64,000 nucleotides of DNA from Cellulosilyticum lentocellum DSM 5427 (GTDB taxonomy: Bacteria; Bacillota; Clostridia; Lachnospirales; Cellulosilyticaceae). Made by a program: the position numbers and the translations under genes. The notes beneath the pieces are model-generated. The model ran no database searches. It was not told the origin of the DNA and saw nothing but the letters and a program-made list of their open reading frames with translations. This document shows, one piece after another, positions 8,430-16,018 of the stretch (positions are counted from its first letter, which is position 1; each line of letters starts with the position of its first letter). The stretch covers positions 2,873,001 to 2,937,000 of the forward strand of contig NC_015275.1 of NCBI RefSeq assembly GCF_000178835.2, written 5' to 3'.

Positions 8430-8498
8430 AATCTTTAGTATATCCTCCTATTTATTATAAATAAAATAACGTGTGCTTTATAAAAGTAAACTCAAAAA

Positions 8499-8518
8499 TT
8501 TGCAGTTTATTTGCAGTT
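8499..8518 (+). repeat. Tandem TTTGCAGTT repeats near the attachment tRNA (integrase arm-site candidates)
   Basis: TTTGCAGTT occurs at 8499-8507 and 8510-8518, one helical turn apart (11 bases), about 55 bases from the 3' end of tRNA-Glu on the element side. Integrases with an N-terminal arm-binding domain use such direct repeats near the core site. The role is inferred. Confidence 0.45.
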
Positions 8519-8522
8519 AACG

Positions 8523-8550
8523 CAAAAACAGCCCAGCTATCTCTAGCTGG
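8523..8550 (-). terminator. Terminator downstream of tRNA-Glu
   Basis: CCAGCTA (8533-8539) and TAGCTGG (8544-8550) form a 7-bp stem with a 4-base loop. On the minus strand it is followed by GCTGTTTTTGCG. It ends the tRNA transcript before the element's cargo genes. Confidence 0.7.
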
Positions 8551-8570
8551 ACCTTTTGTCTATCAATGAA

Positions 8571-8642
8571 TGACCCATACGGGAATCGAACCCATGATTT
8601 CACCGTGAGAGGGTGACGTCTTGACCGCTTGACCAATGGGCC
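8571..8642 (-). tRNA. tRNA-Glu (anticodon CUC), probable integration site
   Basis: A 72-base cloverleaf reads on the minus strand. The acceptor stem is GGCCCAT with ATGGGTC and discriminator A. The anticodon stem is TCACC/GGTGA with loop CTCTCAC, so the anticodon is CUC. The T-loop is GGTTCGATTCC. CCA is not encoded. The 3' end faces the integrase-bearing element, and tRNA 3' ends are the classic target of tyrosine integrases, so an att core probably lies within the T-arm/acceptor region; its partner copy would be beyond the left edge. Confidence 0.95.
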
Positions 8643-8714
8643 GGAACATGTATTAGTTTACCACACTGTTTTATTTTTTTCAATATCAAATAAATATTTT
8701 TTATTTTATGTTTA

Positions 8715-8755
8715 AGTAAAAAAATACTAGAAAGGCTATTAGCCCCTCTAGTATT
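8715..8755 (-). terminator. Terminator of ssb
   Basis: AATACTAGA (8723-8731) pairs with TCTAGTATT (8747-8755). On the minus strand the hairpin is followed by a T-run (complement of the A-rich 8717-8722). It starts four bases after the ssb stop codon. Confidence 0.8.
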
Positions 8756-8758
8756 AGG

Positions 8759-9100
8759 TTAAGCTTCTACGGCTTCTTCTTTTACTTTAGACTTGTTTTT
8801 ACCCACAAGTTCAAAGGTTTCTATAACCACATTAGTGCTTGTCCTTTGAGCGCCATCCTTATTAACATATGATTCACTTGCTAAATGGCCTGATACAGCT
8901 AATTTGGTACCCTTTTGCACATAACTGGATAGACGTTCAGCTTGTGTACCGAAGGCTACCATATTAATAAAGTCTGCTGATCTATCCTTGCTTCCTATTG
9001 GATTCACTGCTAAAACAAATTGTACATATTTATGATGTGTTGCAGATTCTTTAAGTTCTAAATCCCTAGTAACATTGCCCATTAAATTCACTTGATTCAT
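8759..9100 (-). CDS. ssb: Single-stranded DNA-binding protein, short form (113 aa)
   Basis: The OB-fold of bacterial SSB spans residues 1-100: MNQVNLMGNVTRDLELK, FVLAVNP, FINMVAFGTQAE, KGTKLAVSGHL and VIETFELVG are all recognisable. The tail is short and basic-acidic (NKSKVKEEAVEA) and lacks the DDDIPF-like tip that recruits repair proteins, so this is a secondary SSB rather than the replication-fork paralogue. It stands alone with its own terminator, just outside the tRNA-Glu gene and 2.2 kb from an ERF annealing protein. SSB plus ERF is a phage-style recombination pair, so an old prophage origin is possible. Confidence 0.92.
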   Translation of the reverse strand: MNQVNLMGNVTRDLELKESATHHKYVQFVLAVNPIGSKDRSADFINMVAFGTQAERLSSYVQKGTKLAVSGHLASESYVNKDGAQRTSTNVVIETFELVGKNKSKVKEEAVEA

Positions 9101-9162
9101 AGTGTACCTCCTTTGTTTTTAGGAGTATACTCACTTTTTCAAATATTATACACTTTTCTTGC

Positions 9163-10062
9163 TTAACTCTTAACTTTTTCTAAATATTCATAAGCCTCAT
9201 TGATATCGCGAATTTTTTGATTAGCAAAAGCAATATAATCTTCTGGAACGCTACCAGAAGCTAATTTATCTGGATGATATTCTTTAACAAGCTTTCTATA
9301 AGCTTTCTTGATTTCTGATAGACTTGCATCAGGACTAACACCTAATACTTCAGAATATTTTTTCACCAAATCTTCTCTGCTTTGCATACTTGGATTGCCT
9401 CCACCTTGGTAGCCATAGCTTTCTCCAGTAAAGGCTGCTCTAATAGCTTGGTATTCATAAGCTGAAATACCTAGGTCTAATAAAATTTGTCTTGTCATAT
9501 TTTCTTTAGCAGTATTGGTATCTCCACCTTGCATAGCAATACCTATGAATAGATAGGCTAATGCTAAAATAATATCTCGGCGATGACCATAATAAGTCTT
9601 GACCACTTGGGTAAAAATTTGATAATGCTCAGGATGATCTTTACCATAATCAAAAGCTTCAGCATAGCTATTGAGCTCTGATGCACTCATTCCAAAATGC
9701 CCTGCTATAAACTGCTTTATAAAATGAATTTCATCTTTTGTTACACTACCATCTGACTTAGCAATCATAGCTGATAAAGCCATCATTGAAGCAATGACAG
9801 GATTTTTATCTTTAAAAGCTGGTTCATCCCTGATTTCCTTTGGCAATTTAGGATATTTTTTAGGCATATAGCAAATACCTATCAGTATAAAAATTGGAAA
9901 TGGCCAAGGTAAAATTAACGTTAATCCTGCCCATATCCAACTGTTTCTCCCTTTAAAATAAGCAATGGCACCTACTAAGCCTGCTAAAGCAAACTTAATC
10001 AGCCATAAGAAAAGGCTCATTCCAAGACCCAAAAGCTCCATCAAAAAATCAACTATAAACAT
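9163..10062 (-). CDS. Membrane-anchored TerB and DnaJ domain co-chaperone (DjlA-like, 299 aa)
   Basis: The frame opens at 10113, but no ribosome-binding site precedes that ATG. The ATG at 10062 has AGGTGA five bases before it and gives MFIVDFLMELL at the N-terminus. Two hydrophobic segments (about residues 8-32 and 38-65) anchor the protein. A TerB-like helical domain follows (MALSAMIAKSDGSVTKDE onward, about 90-200) and then a C-terminal J domain with the HPD motif at 263-265. The TerB plus J layout resembles DjlA, a membrane co-chaperone that stimulates DnaK ATPase, but here the J domain faces the cytoplasm after two membrane helices. Substrates are unknown. It appears monocistronic. Confidence 0.88.
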   Translation of the reverse strand: MFIVDFLMELLGLGMSLFLWLIKFALAGLVGAIAYFKGRNSWIWAGLTLILPWPFPIFILIGICYMPKKYPKLPKEIRDEPAFKDKNPVIASMMALSAMIAKSDGSVTKDEIHFIKQFIAGHFGMSASELNSYAEAFDYGKDHPEHYQIFTQVVKTYYGHRRDIILALAYLFIGIAMQGGDTNTAKENMTRQILLDLGISAYEYQAIRAAFTGESYGYQGGGNPSMQSREDLVKKYSEVLGVSPDASLSEIKKAYRKLVKEYHPDKLASGSVPEDYIAFANQKIRDINEAYEYLEKVKS

Positions 10063-10236
10063 CGTGTCACCTAACACCCTTCTTCTATAAAATCTATTGT
10101 CCCATTTTATCATATTTAAAGCTAAGATGCATTATGTTCTGCTAATCCTTGGCAAGAATTGTCGATGAAAAGCGTGCACCTTAAACTTTCTTTGTTAATA
10201 TGATAAAGTAGAACTCTTTACTACTTTCTCATATCG

Positions 10237-10265
10237 TTGTTAATTTCTGATGAAAGTCGTATAAT
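10237..10265 (+). promoter_or_regulatory. SigA-type promoter of dapA
   Basis: TTGTTA (10237-10242), a 17-base spacer and a perfect TATAAT (10260-10265). The transcript would begin near 10272, leaving a leader of only about 30 bases before the GGAGG site at 10289-10293, too short for a lysine riboswitch or T-box. Confidence 0.85.
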
Positions 10266-10300
10266 AGACTTATGTATTAAGTCGTTTTGGAGGAAATATA

Positions 10301-11179
10301 ATGAAAAAACCTATTTTTACTGGATCCGGTGTAGCCATTATTACGCCTTTTAATGAACAAGGTGTAGATTTTGATAAATTCAAAGAACTCATTGAATGGC
10401 ATATTGCTGAAGGTACAGACGCCATTATTGTTTGTGGTACTACTGGTGAATCTGCTACTTTACCTATGGATGAACACAAGGCCCTTATTAAATGTTGCGT
10501 AGAGCAAGTAAACGGACGTATTCCTGTTATTGCCGGTGCTGGTAGCAACGATACACGTCATGCCATTGGCACTAGTCAATATGCAGAAGAAGTCGGTGCT
10601 GATGCTCTTTTATCTGTGGTACCTTATTATAATAAGACCACACAAAAAGGACTTTATGAACATTTTAAGGCTATTGCAAGCAGTACTAACCTCCCTATTA
10701 TTCTTTATAATGTACCGGGACGTACAGTGTTAGATATGGCACCAACTACTGTTAAAGCACTTTCAGAAATCGAAAACATCGTAGGTATTAAAGAGTGTAA
10801 TTTCGCTCATGTTGGCGAGATTCGTAAGCTTTGTGGCCCTGATTTTGCCATCTACTCAGGAGAAGATGCTAATGTTCTCCCTCTATTAGCAATGGGAGGC
10901 TTAGGTGTTATCTCTGTTATGGCTAACATTATCCCTCGTGATACCCATGATATAGTAGCAAAATTTATGGCTGGCGATATTGAAGGTAGTCGTGAACTTC
11001 AACTTGGTGTATTAGACTTAGTTCATGCTCTCTTTATTGAAGCAAGTCCAAGTCCTGTTAAAGAAGCTATGAATATGATGGGTATGGGAGTCGGTAATTG
11101 CAGATTACCATTAGTACCTATGGATCCTGTTAATAAAGAATTTTTATCTCGTACCTTAAAAGCTTATGGTTTAATTTAG
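10301..11179 (+). CDS. dapA: 4-hydroxy-tetrahydrodipicolinate synthase
   Basis: This enzyme condenses pyruvate with aspartate semialdehyde, the first step of the diaminopimelate/lysine branch, in the cytoplasm. It is a full-length 292-aa TIM barrel. The Schiff-base lysine is Lys164 (VGIKECN), the proton-relay Tyr136 lies in LYNVPGRT with Arg141 for the carboxylate, and the substrate-loop GTTGES is at 46-51. The gene is monocistronic with its own promoter and terminator. The diaminopimelate dehydrogenase gene at 33024-34016 supplies the short route from tetrahydrodipicolinate, so this strain probably makes meso-DAP by DapA, DapB and Ddh. Confidence 0.97.
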   Translation: MKKPIFTGSGVAIITPFNEQGVDFDKFKELIEWHIAEGTDAIIVCGTTGESATLPMDEHKALIKCCVEQVNGRIPVIAGAGSNDTRHAIGTSQYAEEVGADALLSVVPYYNKTTQKGLYEHFKAIASSTNLPIILYNVPGRTVLDMAPTTVKALSEIENIVGIKECNFAHVGEIRKLCGPDFAIYSGEDANVLPLLAMGGLGVISVMANIIPRDTHDIVAKFMAGDIEGSRELQLGVLDLVHALFIEASPSPVKEAMNMMGMGVGNCRLPLVPMDPVNKEFLSRTLKAYGLI

Positions 11180-11215
11180 TCCTTATCTTTACTTTAAGCT
11201 CTAATTTTTACAAAA

Positions 11216-11248
11216 AATCAAGAGAGCCTAGGCCCTCTTGATTTTTTT
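11216..11248 (+). terminator. Terminator of dapA
   Basis: AATCAAGAG (11216-11224) pairs with CTCTTGATT (11235-11243), followed by five more T residues. It lies 37 bases after the dapA stop. Confidence 0.85.
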
Positions 11249-11286
11249 ATGTCAATCCTAATATCATTTTCACTTTTTAAAATAAG

Positions 11287-11961
11287 TTATTTGCTATTTT
11301 CAATTTGATTGCTTTTAACTGCCTCTACAATAATATCGCAGGCTTTTTTAATCATAGGATCCTTTGATTTCTCACTTAACCAATCAAAATAACTTTTATC
11401 TGTTTTATAAACTTGTTTTAAAGTTTCTCCTCGATGTTTATTGCCAAAGGGAATAACTACTGCTCCTGCTGCTTCTGGTGACATACTGATTTCTTCTTTA
11501 ATGGCTATGCCTCTCACAGGTTCTTTTTCTTGCCCTTTTGTTGCTTTATTGGCATCATCATCTTCCCCTGTATTTAAGTTTAAAATCGCCTGATAAGAAT
11601 ATCTTCTTAAGTAGCTAATAACACTTCCCGCTGCTTGAGGGTCTTTGGCAATTTCATAGCCTCCCCCTCTAGCTATCCTCGTAGGTAACATATAAAGTGG
11701 TTCACTCTCAATAAATTCACCACTATCATGAAGTAGCACCGTTTGAACACCTATTTGACCATCCTCCCTAGTTAAAGGGAATTGCAAAATGGATAAGCCA
11801 TTGGCTTGTAAAATAGGCCTTGTAGCTTCGATTAAAGCATCTAAGGTCACATATTCACTTTTAAATTGTGGATTTTCTGCATCCTTGGCAATGCTAGTAA
11901 TTTCACCATTAAACTTAGCTAAAGCACTACCAATTTGTTTAATACTATCACTCTTTCTCAT
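11287..11961 (-). CDS. ERF-family single-strand annealing protein (224 aa)
   Basis: This is a phage-type recombinase that anneals complementary single strands. Features of the ERF family are present: the N-terminal helix with IGSALAKFNGEI, the SEYVTLDALIEATRPIL segment, the strand LSILQFPL, and the signature AGSVISYLRRYSYQAILNL followed by the acidic EDDDAN. The C-terminal third is variable, as usual. The ribosome-binding site is AAGGAGGGC before ATG 11961. ERF genes normally sit in prophage early regions beside ssb. Here the gene is solitary among housekeeping genes, with ssb 2.2 kb away, so it is either a domesticated gene or a remnant of an eroded prophage. Confidence 0.88.
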   Translation of the reverse strand: MRKSDSIKQIGSALAKFNGEITSIAKDAENPQFKSEYVTLDALIEATRPILQANGLSILQFPLTREDGQIGVQTVLLHDSGEFIESEPLYMLPTRIARGGGYEIAKDPQAAGSVISYLRRYSYQAILNLNTGEDDDANKATKGQEKEPVRGIAIKEEISMSPEAAGAVVIPFGNKHRGETLKQVYKTDKSYFDWLSEKSKDPMIKKACDIIVEAVKSNQIENSK

Positions 11962-12070
11962 TTTTGCCCTCCTTTCTTATTCCTTTGTAGTTTCTACTAC
12001 ATTTTTAAATTGGTTTACTTATAGCTTTTGCAACTTCAAAAAGCTTATAACAAGAAATCCTTGTCAAAAT

Positions 12071-12102
12071 AAAAAACACCTTAACACAAAATGTTAAGAT
12101 GT
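12071..12102 (-). terminator. Terminator of the antiporter gene
   Basis: ACACCTTAAC (12076-12085) and GTTAAGATGT (12093-12102) make a 10-bp stem with one G-U pair on the minus strand, followed by TTTTT. It lies 34 bases past the stop of the 12137-13354 gene. Confidence 0.8.
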
Positions 12103-12136
12103 TTCTTTATGTAAAATCATTTATTAGTTTTTTATT

Positions 12137-13354
12137 TTAAGCAACTTTTACTGTCTTTTTTTCAGTCGTTCTATTTTCAACTTCTGAGTTTTTAAAAACC
12201 ATTTTAAGCAAAATAGGGGTTAAGATAGTAGTTACAACTACCATAATAACAATAGGTCCAAATAGTACCGTACTTAACAAACCTAGGCTAGCTCCCTTAC
12301 TTGCTACAATCAGGGCTACCTCACCCCTTGAAATCATTCCAGTACCTATTTGTAGAGCCTCCTTACCTGAATAGCCACAAAATTTAGCACCTATACCACA
12401 TCCTATAATCTTTGTTAAAATAGCCACTATTAATAATGCTCCTGCAAAGATCATGAGTTGTATTGACATTTGCTCTATTTCTACTGTTAAGCCAATACTA
12501 GCAAAGAATACCGGTGAAAGAAGTAAATAAGACATGGTTTCAAAACGATGACTAATATAATCTCTTTTTATTGTATTAGAAATAATAAGTCCTGCTAGAA
12601 AAGCACCTGTAATATCAGCCACACCAAACACTTCTTCTGCAATATACGCTAAAAGTAAGCAAAATACAAAAGCAATAATGACATAACGGCGACGGTCTTC
12701 ATCATCTTTCATAGTCCATTTTCTAAAGAATCTATAGAATCCAAAACCAATAATTCCTGAAAATACAAAGAATAAAGCAATTTTTAATAATACAATTCCT
12801 ACATTAACACTTGTATCTGCTAAACTTGTAATTAAAGTTAGTGCAATAATCCCTAGTATATCATCAATTAAAGCTGCTCCTAAAATAGCATTTCCTACTG
12901 ATGTAGAAAGTTTACCCATCTCCTTTAGTGTTTCTACAGTAATACTTACAGAGGTAGCTGTTAAAATAATCCCTACAAAAATATTTTGTAAAATCATAGG
13001 TGTTTCTGGTACAGCAAACTCCTTTGTATTTAAAAGTGCTGCCACAGCAAGTCCGCCTAGAAGCGGTATGATTACACCAAATAACGCGATAATAATAGAA
13101 GCTTTACCTGTCTTTTTCATTTCTTTAATATCTGTTTCAAGACCTGCTGCAAACATAAGGGCAATTACCCCTAATTCTGCCGTTTGCTTAATAAATTCTG
13201 TTTCTTGTATTATATTGAGCATAGCTGGTCCTAATATAAGTCCTGCTAAAAGTGCTCCAACCACTTGTGGCATATGAAATTTTTTAGTAACTAAGCCTAA
13301 TATTTTAGTACTCATTAAAATAATGGCTAAGTCAAGTAAGTAATGATATGACAT
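12137..13354 (-). CDS. Cation:proton antiporter, CPA2 family (405 aa)
   Basis: An integral membrane exchanger with about twelve hydrophobic segments and no cytoplasmic TrkA/KTN domain, so shorter than KefB/KefC. Family landmarks include VGALLAGLILGPAML near the start, GVIALMFAAGLETDI in the fourth segment and ADITGAFLAGLIIS in the core. The last is the region that carries the transported-ion aspartates in NapA/GerN-type proteins. A conserved basic residue stands in MISRGEVALIVAS. It probably exchanges Na+ or K+ for H+. A LysR regulator is transcribed divergently 165 bases away, the usual geometry for control of the neighbour. Confidence 0.9.
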   Translation of the reverse strand: MSYHYLLDLAIILMSTKILGLVTKKFHMPQVVGALLAGLILGPAMLNIIQETEFIKQTAELGVIALMFAAGLETDIKEMKKTGKASIIIALFGVIIPLLGGLAVAALLNTKEFAVPETPMILQNIFVGIILTATSVSITVETLKEMGKLSTSVGNAILGAALIDDILGIIALTLITSLADTSVNVGIVLLKIALFFVFSGIIGFGFYRFFRKWTMKDDEDRRRYVIIAFVFCLLLAYIAEEVFGVADITGAFLAGLIISNTIKRDYISHRFETMSYLLLSPVFFASIGLTVEIEQMSIQLMIFAGALLIVAILTKIIGCGIGAKFCGYSGKEALQIGTGMISRGEVALIVASKGASLGLLSTVLFGPIVIMVVVTTILTPILLKMVFKNSEVENRTTEKKTVKVA

Positions 13355-13519
13355 ATGTTTCCTCTCCTGCTCTGCATGTTCCCTATGACATGCTATAAAA
13401 TACTATAATTTGGCTCGTTTATCTAAGCAAAATTTAGTATAATAATATCTAGGTCATAAGTAAAATAAATAATTTATATACTATCGATTAATTTTTTTAA
13501 TAATAAAGGAGACAAAACT

Positions 13520-14431
13520 ATGCTAGAGGAACTCAAAACTTTTATTGCTGTCGTAGAAGAAAAGAGTTTTACTAAAGCTGCAGAGAAGGTTAATTTATCT
13601 CAGCCTAGTGTGAGTGTACATATTAAGCATTTAGAATCTTATTTTAATACACTCCTTATTACGCGTTCTATGAAGCCTAAAAAGATTATGATTACTGAAA
13701 GCGGGCATTTGCTTTATAAGAGAAGTAAGCAGCTTCTGTCATTACTTGATACTACCAAAGAAGAACTCCATCATATTAATAGTTCTTTTAAGGGCCATCT
13801 TAAAATTGGTGCTACTTCTACCATTGGTGAATATCTGCTTCCTTCTTTTTTAGCGGATTTTTGTAACCACTATCAAGATATTAACATCGAAGTATCTATT
13901 GGTAATACAGCTGAGATTACTAGTAAGATGAAAACTTTGCAACTTGATGTAGCCTTAGTAGAAGGTGTGCTTTCCATTCCTTCCTTTAAACAAAAATGCT
14001 TTTTTGAAGACCAGCTCGTTCTTATTGCTCCTAGCAGCTATCTCTTTAATGAAGAATTATTAGCTTCTCATCTTCTCCATAAACAGCGCTGGTTGACAAG
14101 AGAGCATGGTTCTGGTCTTAGGGAAGCTTTAGATGCTTTTTTAGTGGCTCATCAAATCATTCCTAAAAGTAAATTGGTTTTAAGTAGTAATTATGCCATT
14201 AAGGAAGCCGTGAAAAATGGGTTAGGAATTGCTATGATTCCAAAATCTATGATTAAACAGCTTGGCTCCTTAACTACTATTCAGGTACTTCAGCTTAATA
14301 CTTCCTATAAAATTGCATTTTCTTCCCTACTTCCAAAAGATTTACCTACTTCTCCTATTACAGATTTATTTTTAGAAAGCTTCGTACAATATATTAATAC
14401 AGAATACAAACACATTATAAGGAATTCATAA
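13520..14431 (+). CDS. LysR-family transcriptional regulator (303 aa)
   Basis: The N-terminal winged helix is standard (MLEELKTFIAVVEEKSFTKA, then NLSQPSVSVHIKHLESYFNT), with a linker helix to residue 85 and a substrate-binding domain from about 90 to 295 (LKIGATSTIGEYLLPSFL; VALVEG; NYAIKEAVKNGLGIAMIP). The start follows AAGGAGAC. It is divergent from the antiporter gene and converges on the HAD gene. By the common rule for this family it likely controls the antiporter gene and itself from the 13355-13519 interval; I could not pick out a convincing T-N11-A palindrome there. The inducer is unknown. Confidence 0.92.
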   Translation: MLEELKTFIAVVEEKSFTKAAEKVNLSQPSVSVHIKHLESYFNTLLITRSMKPKKIMITESGHLLYKRSKQLLSLLDTTKEELHHINSSFKGHLKIGATSTIGEYLLPSFLADFCNHYQDINIEVSIGNTAEITSKMKTLQLDVALVEGVLSIPSFKQKCFFEDQLVLIAPSSYLFNEELLASHLLHKQRWLTREHGSGLREALDAFLVAHQIIPKSKLVLSSNYAIKEAVKNGLGIAMIPKSMIKQLGSLTTIQVLQLNTSYKIAFSSLLPKDLPTSPITDLFLESFVQYINTEYKHIIRNS

Positions 14432-14440
14432 AGAAGCTAA

Positions 14441-14476
14441 AAAAGCAAGCAGTGACTTATTTCACTACTTGCTTTT
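14441..14476. terminator. Bidirectional terminator between lysR-type and HAD genes
   Basis: AAAAGCAAGCAGTGA (14441-14455) pairs with TCACTACTTGCTTTT (14462-14476), 15 positions with one mismatch. A and T tracts at the two ends serve both strands. The HAD stop codon lies in the loop. Confidence 0.85.
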
Positions 14477-15125
14477 CGCTTTTAATTAAATCAATCACTT
14501 CATGAAGACTTGATAAAATAAAGCTTGCATCTTCCCTCATTTCATCATCAGCTTTGACTAAGTCAGGGATTAAAACACCATACATCCCGGCTGCTTTAGC
14601 TGCTTTAATTCCCATTTTAGAATCTTCTAAAACCATACACTTCTCAGGTATTTTTTGTAATGCCTGAGCCGCTACTTGAAAAATCTCAGGGTTAGGTTTA
14701 GATTCCACTACATCTGAGCCACATACAATATGATCAAAGCGTTCCTTTACACCACCTAAGCTTAAATAAGCTAAAGCCTTTTCTCTAGTGCTAGAAGTAG
14801 CTACTGCCTTAGAAATGCCTTCTGCTTCTAAAAAATCTAAAAGCTCCATCAGTCCAGCTTTTTTCGTTATTCCTTGTTTTTCAAGTATTTGGTCTGCTAG
14901 CTCTCTTTTCTTTTGACTTGCTTCCTCATACGGAAAATCTTCTCCATAAATCTTTCTTAAGATCATGCCAATGGTTCTACTATTTCTAGCTACTAACTGA
15001 ATATAAATATCCCAATTAAATTCATAACCATAAAACTTAGCTGCCTGCTCCCATGCTTCATAGTAAACACGTTCTGTATCAAACATCAATCCATCCATAT
15101 CAAAAATGACAAGCTCTGGTCTCAC
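14457..15125 (-). CDS. HAD-superfamily phosphatase, beta-phosphoglucomutase-like subfamily (222 aa)
   Basis: The frame opens at 15194, but GGAGGAGG precedes a GTG at 15125 by seven bases, so the protein begins with (V)RPELVIFDMDGLMFDTE. Motif I is DMDG at 9-12 (nucleophile Asp9, acid/base Asp11). A helical cap follows, motif II is near VATSS, and KPNPEIF plus EDSKMGIKAAKAAGM complete motifs III and IV. Substrates of this subfamily are small phosphorylated sugars or nucleotides; beta-phosphoglucomutase is possible, but the cap does not let me decide. It is monocistronic and convergent with the LysR gene. Confidence 0.9.
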   Translation of the reverse strand: MRPELVIFDMDGLMFDTERVYYEAWEQAAKFYGYEFNWDIYIQLVARNSRTIGMILRKIYGEDFPYEEASQKKRELADQILEKQGITKKAGLMELLDFLEAEGISKAVATSSTREKALAYLSLGGVKERFDHIVCGSDVVESKPNPEIFQVAAQALQKIPEKCMVLEDSKMGIKAAKAAGMYGVLIPDLVKADDEMREDASFILSSLHEVIDLIKSEKQVVK

Positions 15126-15286
15126 TATATTTCCTCCTCCTATTTTTCTACATGAATCTGCTTTTATTACCTTATTAGTATAACAATAGTTCAAGAGGAG
15201 TGAAACCCATCATGCAGTATCTTTTATATTGGGTAACTCAAAATGTAAACAAGTACCTACATTTGTGTTGAAGGCCTATTTAGTAA

Positions 15287-15325
15287 AAAGGGTGCTTAGT
15301 ACATCTTTCTTTTATGTACTAAACA
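15287..15325 (-). terminator. Terminator of the two-gene ABC exporter
   Basis: On the minus strand TGTTTAGTACAT (from 15325) pairs with ATGTACTAAGCA (to 15293), 12 bp with one G-U, then CCCTTTTTAC. Confidence 0.82.
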
Positions 15326-15333
15326 CTCTATCC

Positions 15334-16014
15334 TTACATAATATCCATATCCACTACAACAGCAATGGCTCGTCTGGTTAAAAGTATACCCAAGCCTGCA
15401 GCTAAAACAACCAAAATAAGTGCTATACCAAATAAACTACTTCCCTTAATACTATAAAGAAAAATGGCTAATACAGCCGAACCAATTAAGGTTTTTTGAG
15501 AAGAAATCCATTTAACATCACACATCAATGGTATTAATGCTGCCAAACTTGCAAAAGCACTATGAAGCAGACTAGCTACTATATAGCTTACAAAAAAACT
15601 TATACTCATACTCCCTTGAGCAAAACCTAATGCTAGGTTTAAAATAGCAAGCACAATAAAATGAAATAGCATACTCAAAAACATGAGAGGCATGGTTACA
15701 CTTATAACAAGAATAACTTTTACTACTAGCAAACGTTTACGAGAAAGTGGATAAGTAAATAAAATACTAATTGACTTACTATTTATTTCTTCACTAAACA
15801 TACGGATGATTAATAGTCCTGCAAAAATAGTAAAAACAATTTTATTATAAGCAATAACATTGGAGAAATAACTTGTATAATCCTTATAGCTTCCCTCCAT
15901 TAATACCCCTGACATAATTAAATAAATTAATAAAATACCACTTGTTAATAGCCCTCCCATTACAATTTGCTTGAAATTATTTTTTTTCATTTCTAGCAAT
16001 AATAACTGTTTCAT
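15334..16014 (-). CDS. ABC-2-type transporter permease, bacitracin/lantibiotic-exporter type (226 aa)
   Basis: The longest frame starts at 16038, inside the end of the ATPase gene. The ATG at 16014 follows AAGGGGGTAGGGCA and begins MKQLLLLEMKKNN, the usual amphipathic start of this family, so I use it. Six hydrophobic segments are present, with the typical cytoplasmic loop RMFSEEINSKSISILFTYP after the second. It pairs with the ATPase whose stop codon is four bases upstream. Such BcrA/BcrB-like pairs export or give immunity to cell-wall-active peptides. No two-component genes adjoin, so the cargo is unknown. Confidence 0.88.
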   Translation of the reverse strand: MKQLLLLEMKKNNFKQIVMGGLLTSGILLIYLIMSGVLMEGSYKDYTSYFSNVIAYNKIVFTIFAGLLIIRMFSEEINSKSISILFTYPLSRKRLLVVKVILVISVTMPLMFLSMLFHFIVLAILNLALGFAQGSMSISFFVSYIVASLLHSAFASLAALIPLMCDVKWISSQKTLIGSAVLAIFLYSIKGSSLFGIALILVVLAAGLGILLTRRAIAVVVDMDIM

Positions 16015-16018
16015 TGCC

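Noticed and set aside
10114-10300. Possible lysine riboswitch or T-box before dapA
   Set aside because: A near-perfect promoter ends at 10265, leaving only about 30 transcribed bases before the start codon.
12004-12070. Possible small gene between the ERF and antiporter genes
   Set aside because: Only short frames without ribosome-binding sites; the region is explained by an ERF promoter and the antiporter terminator.
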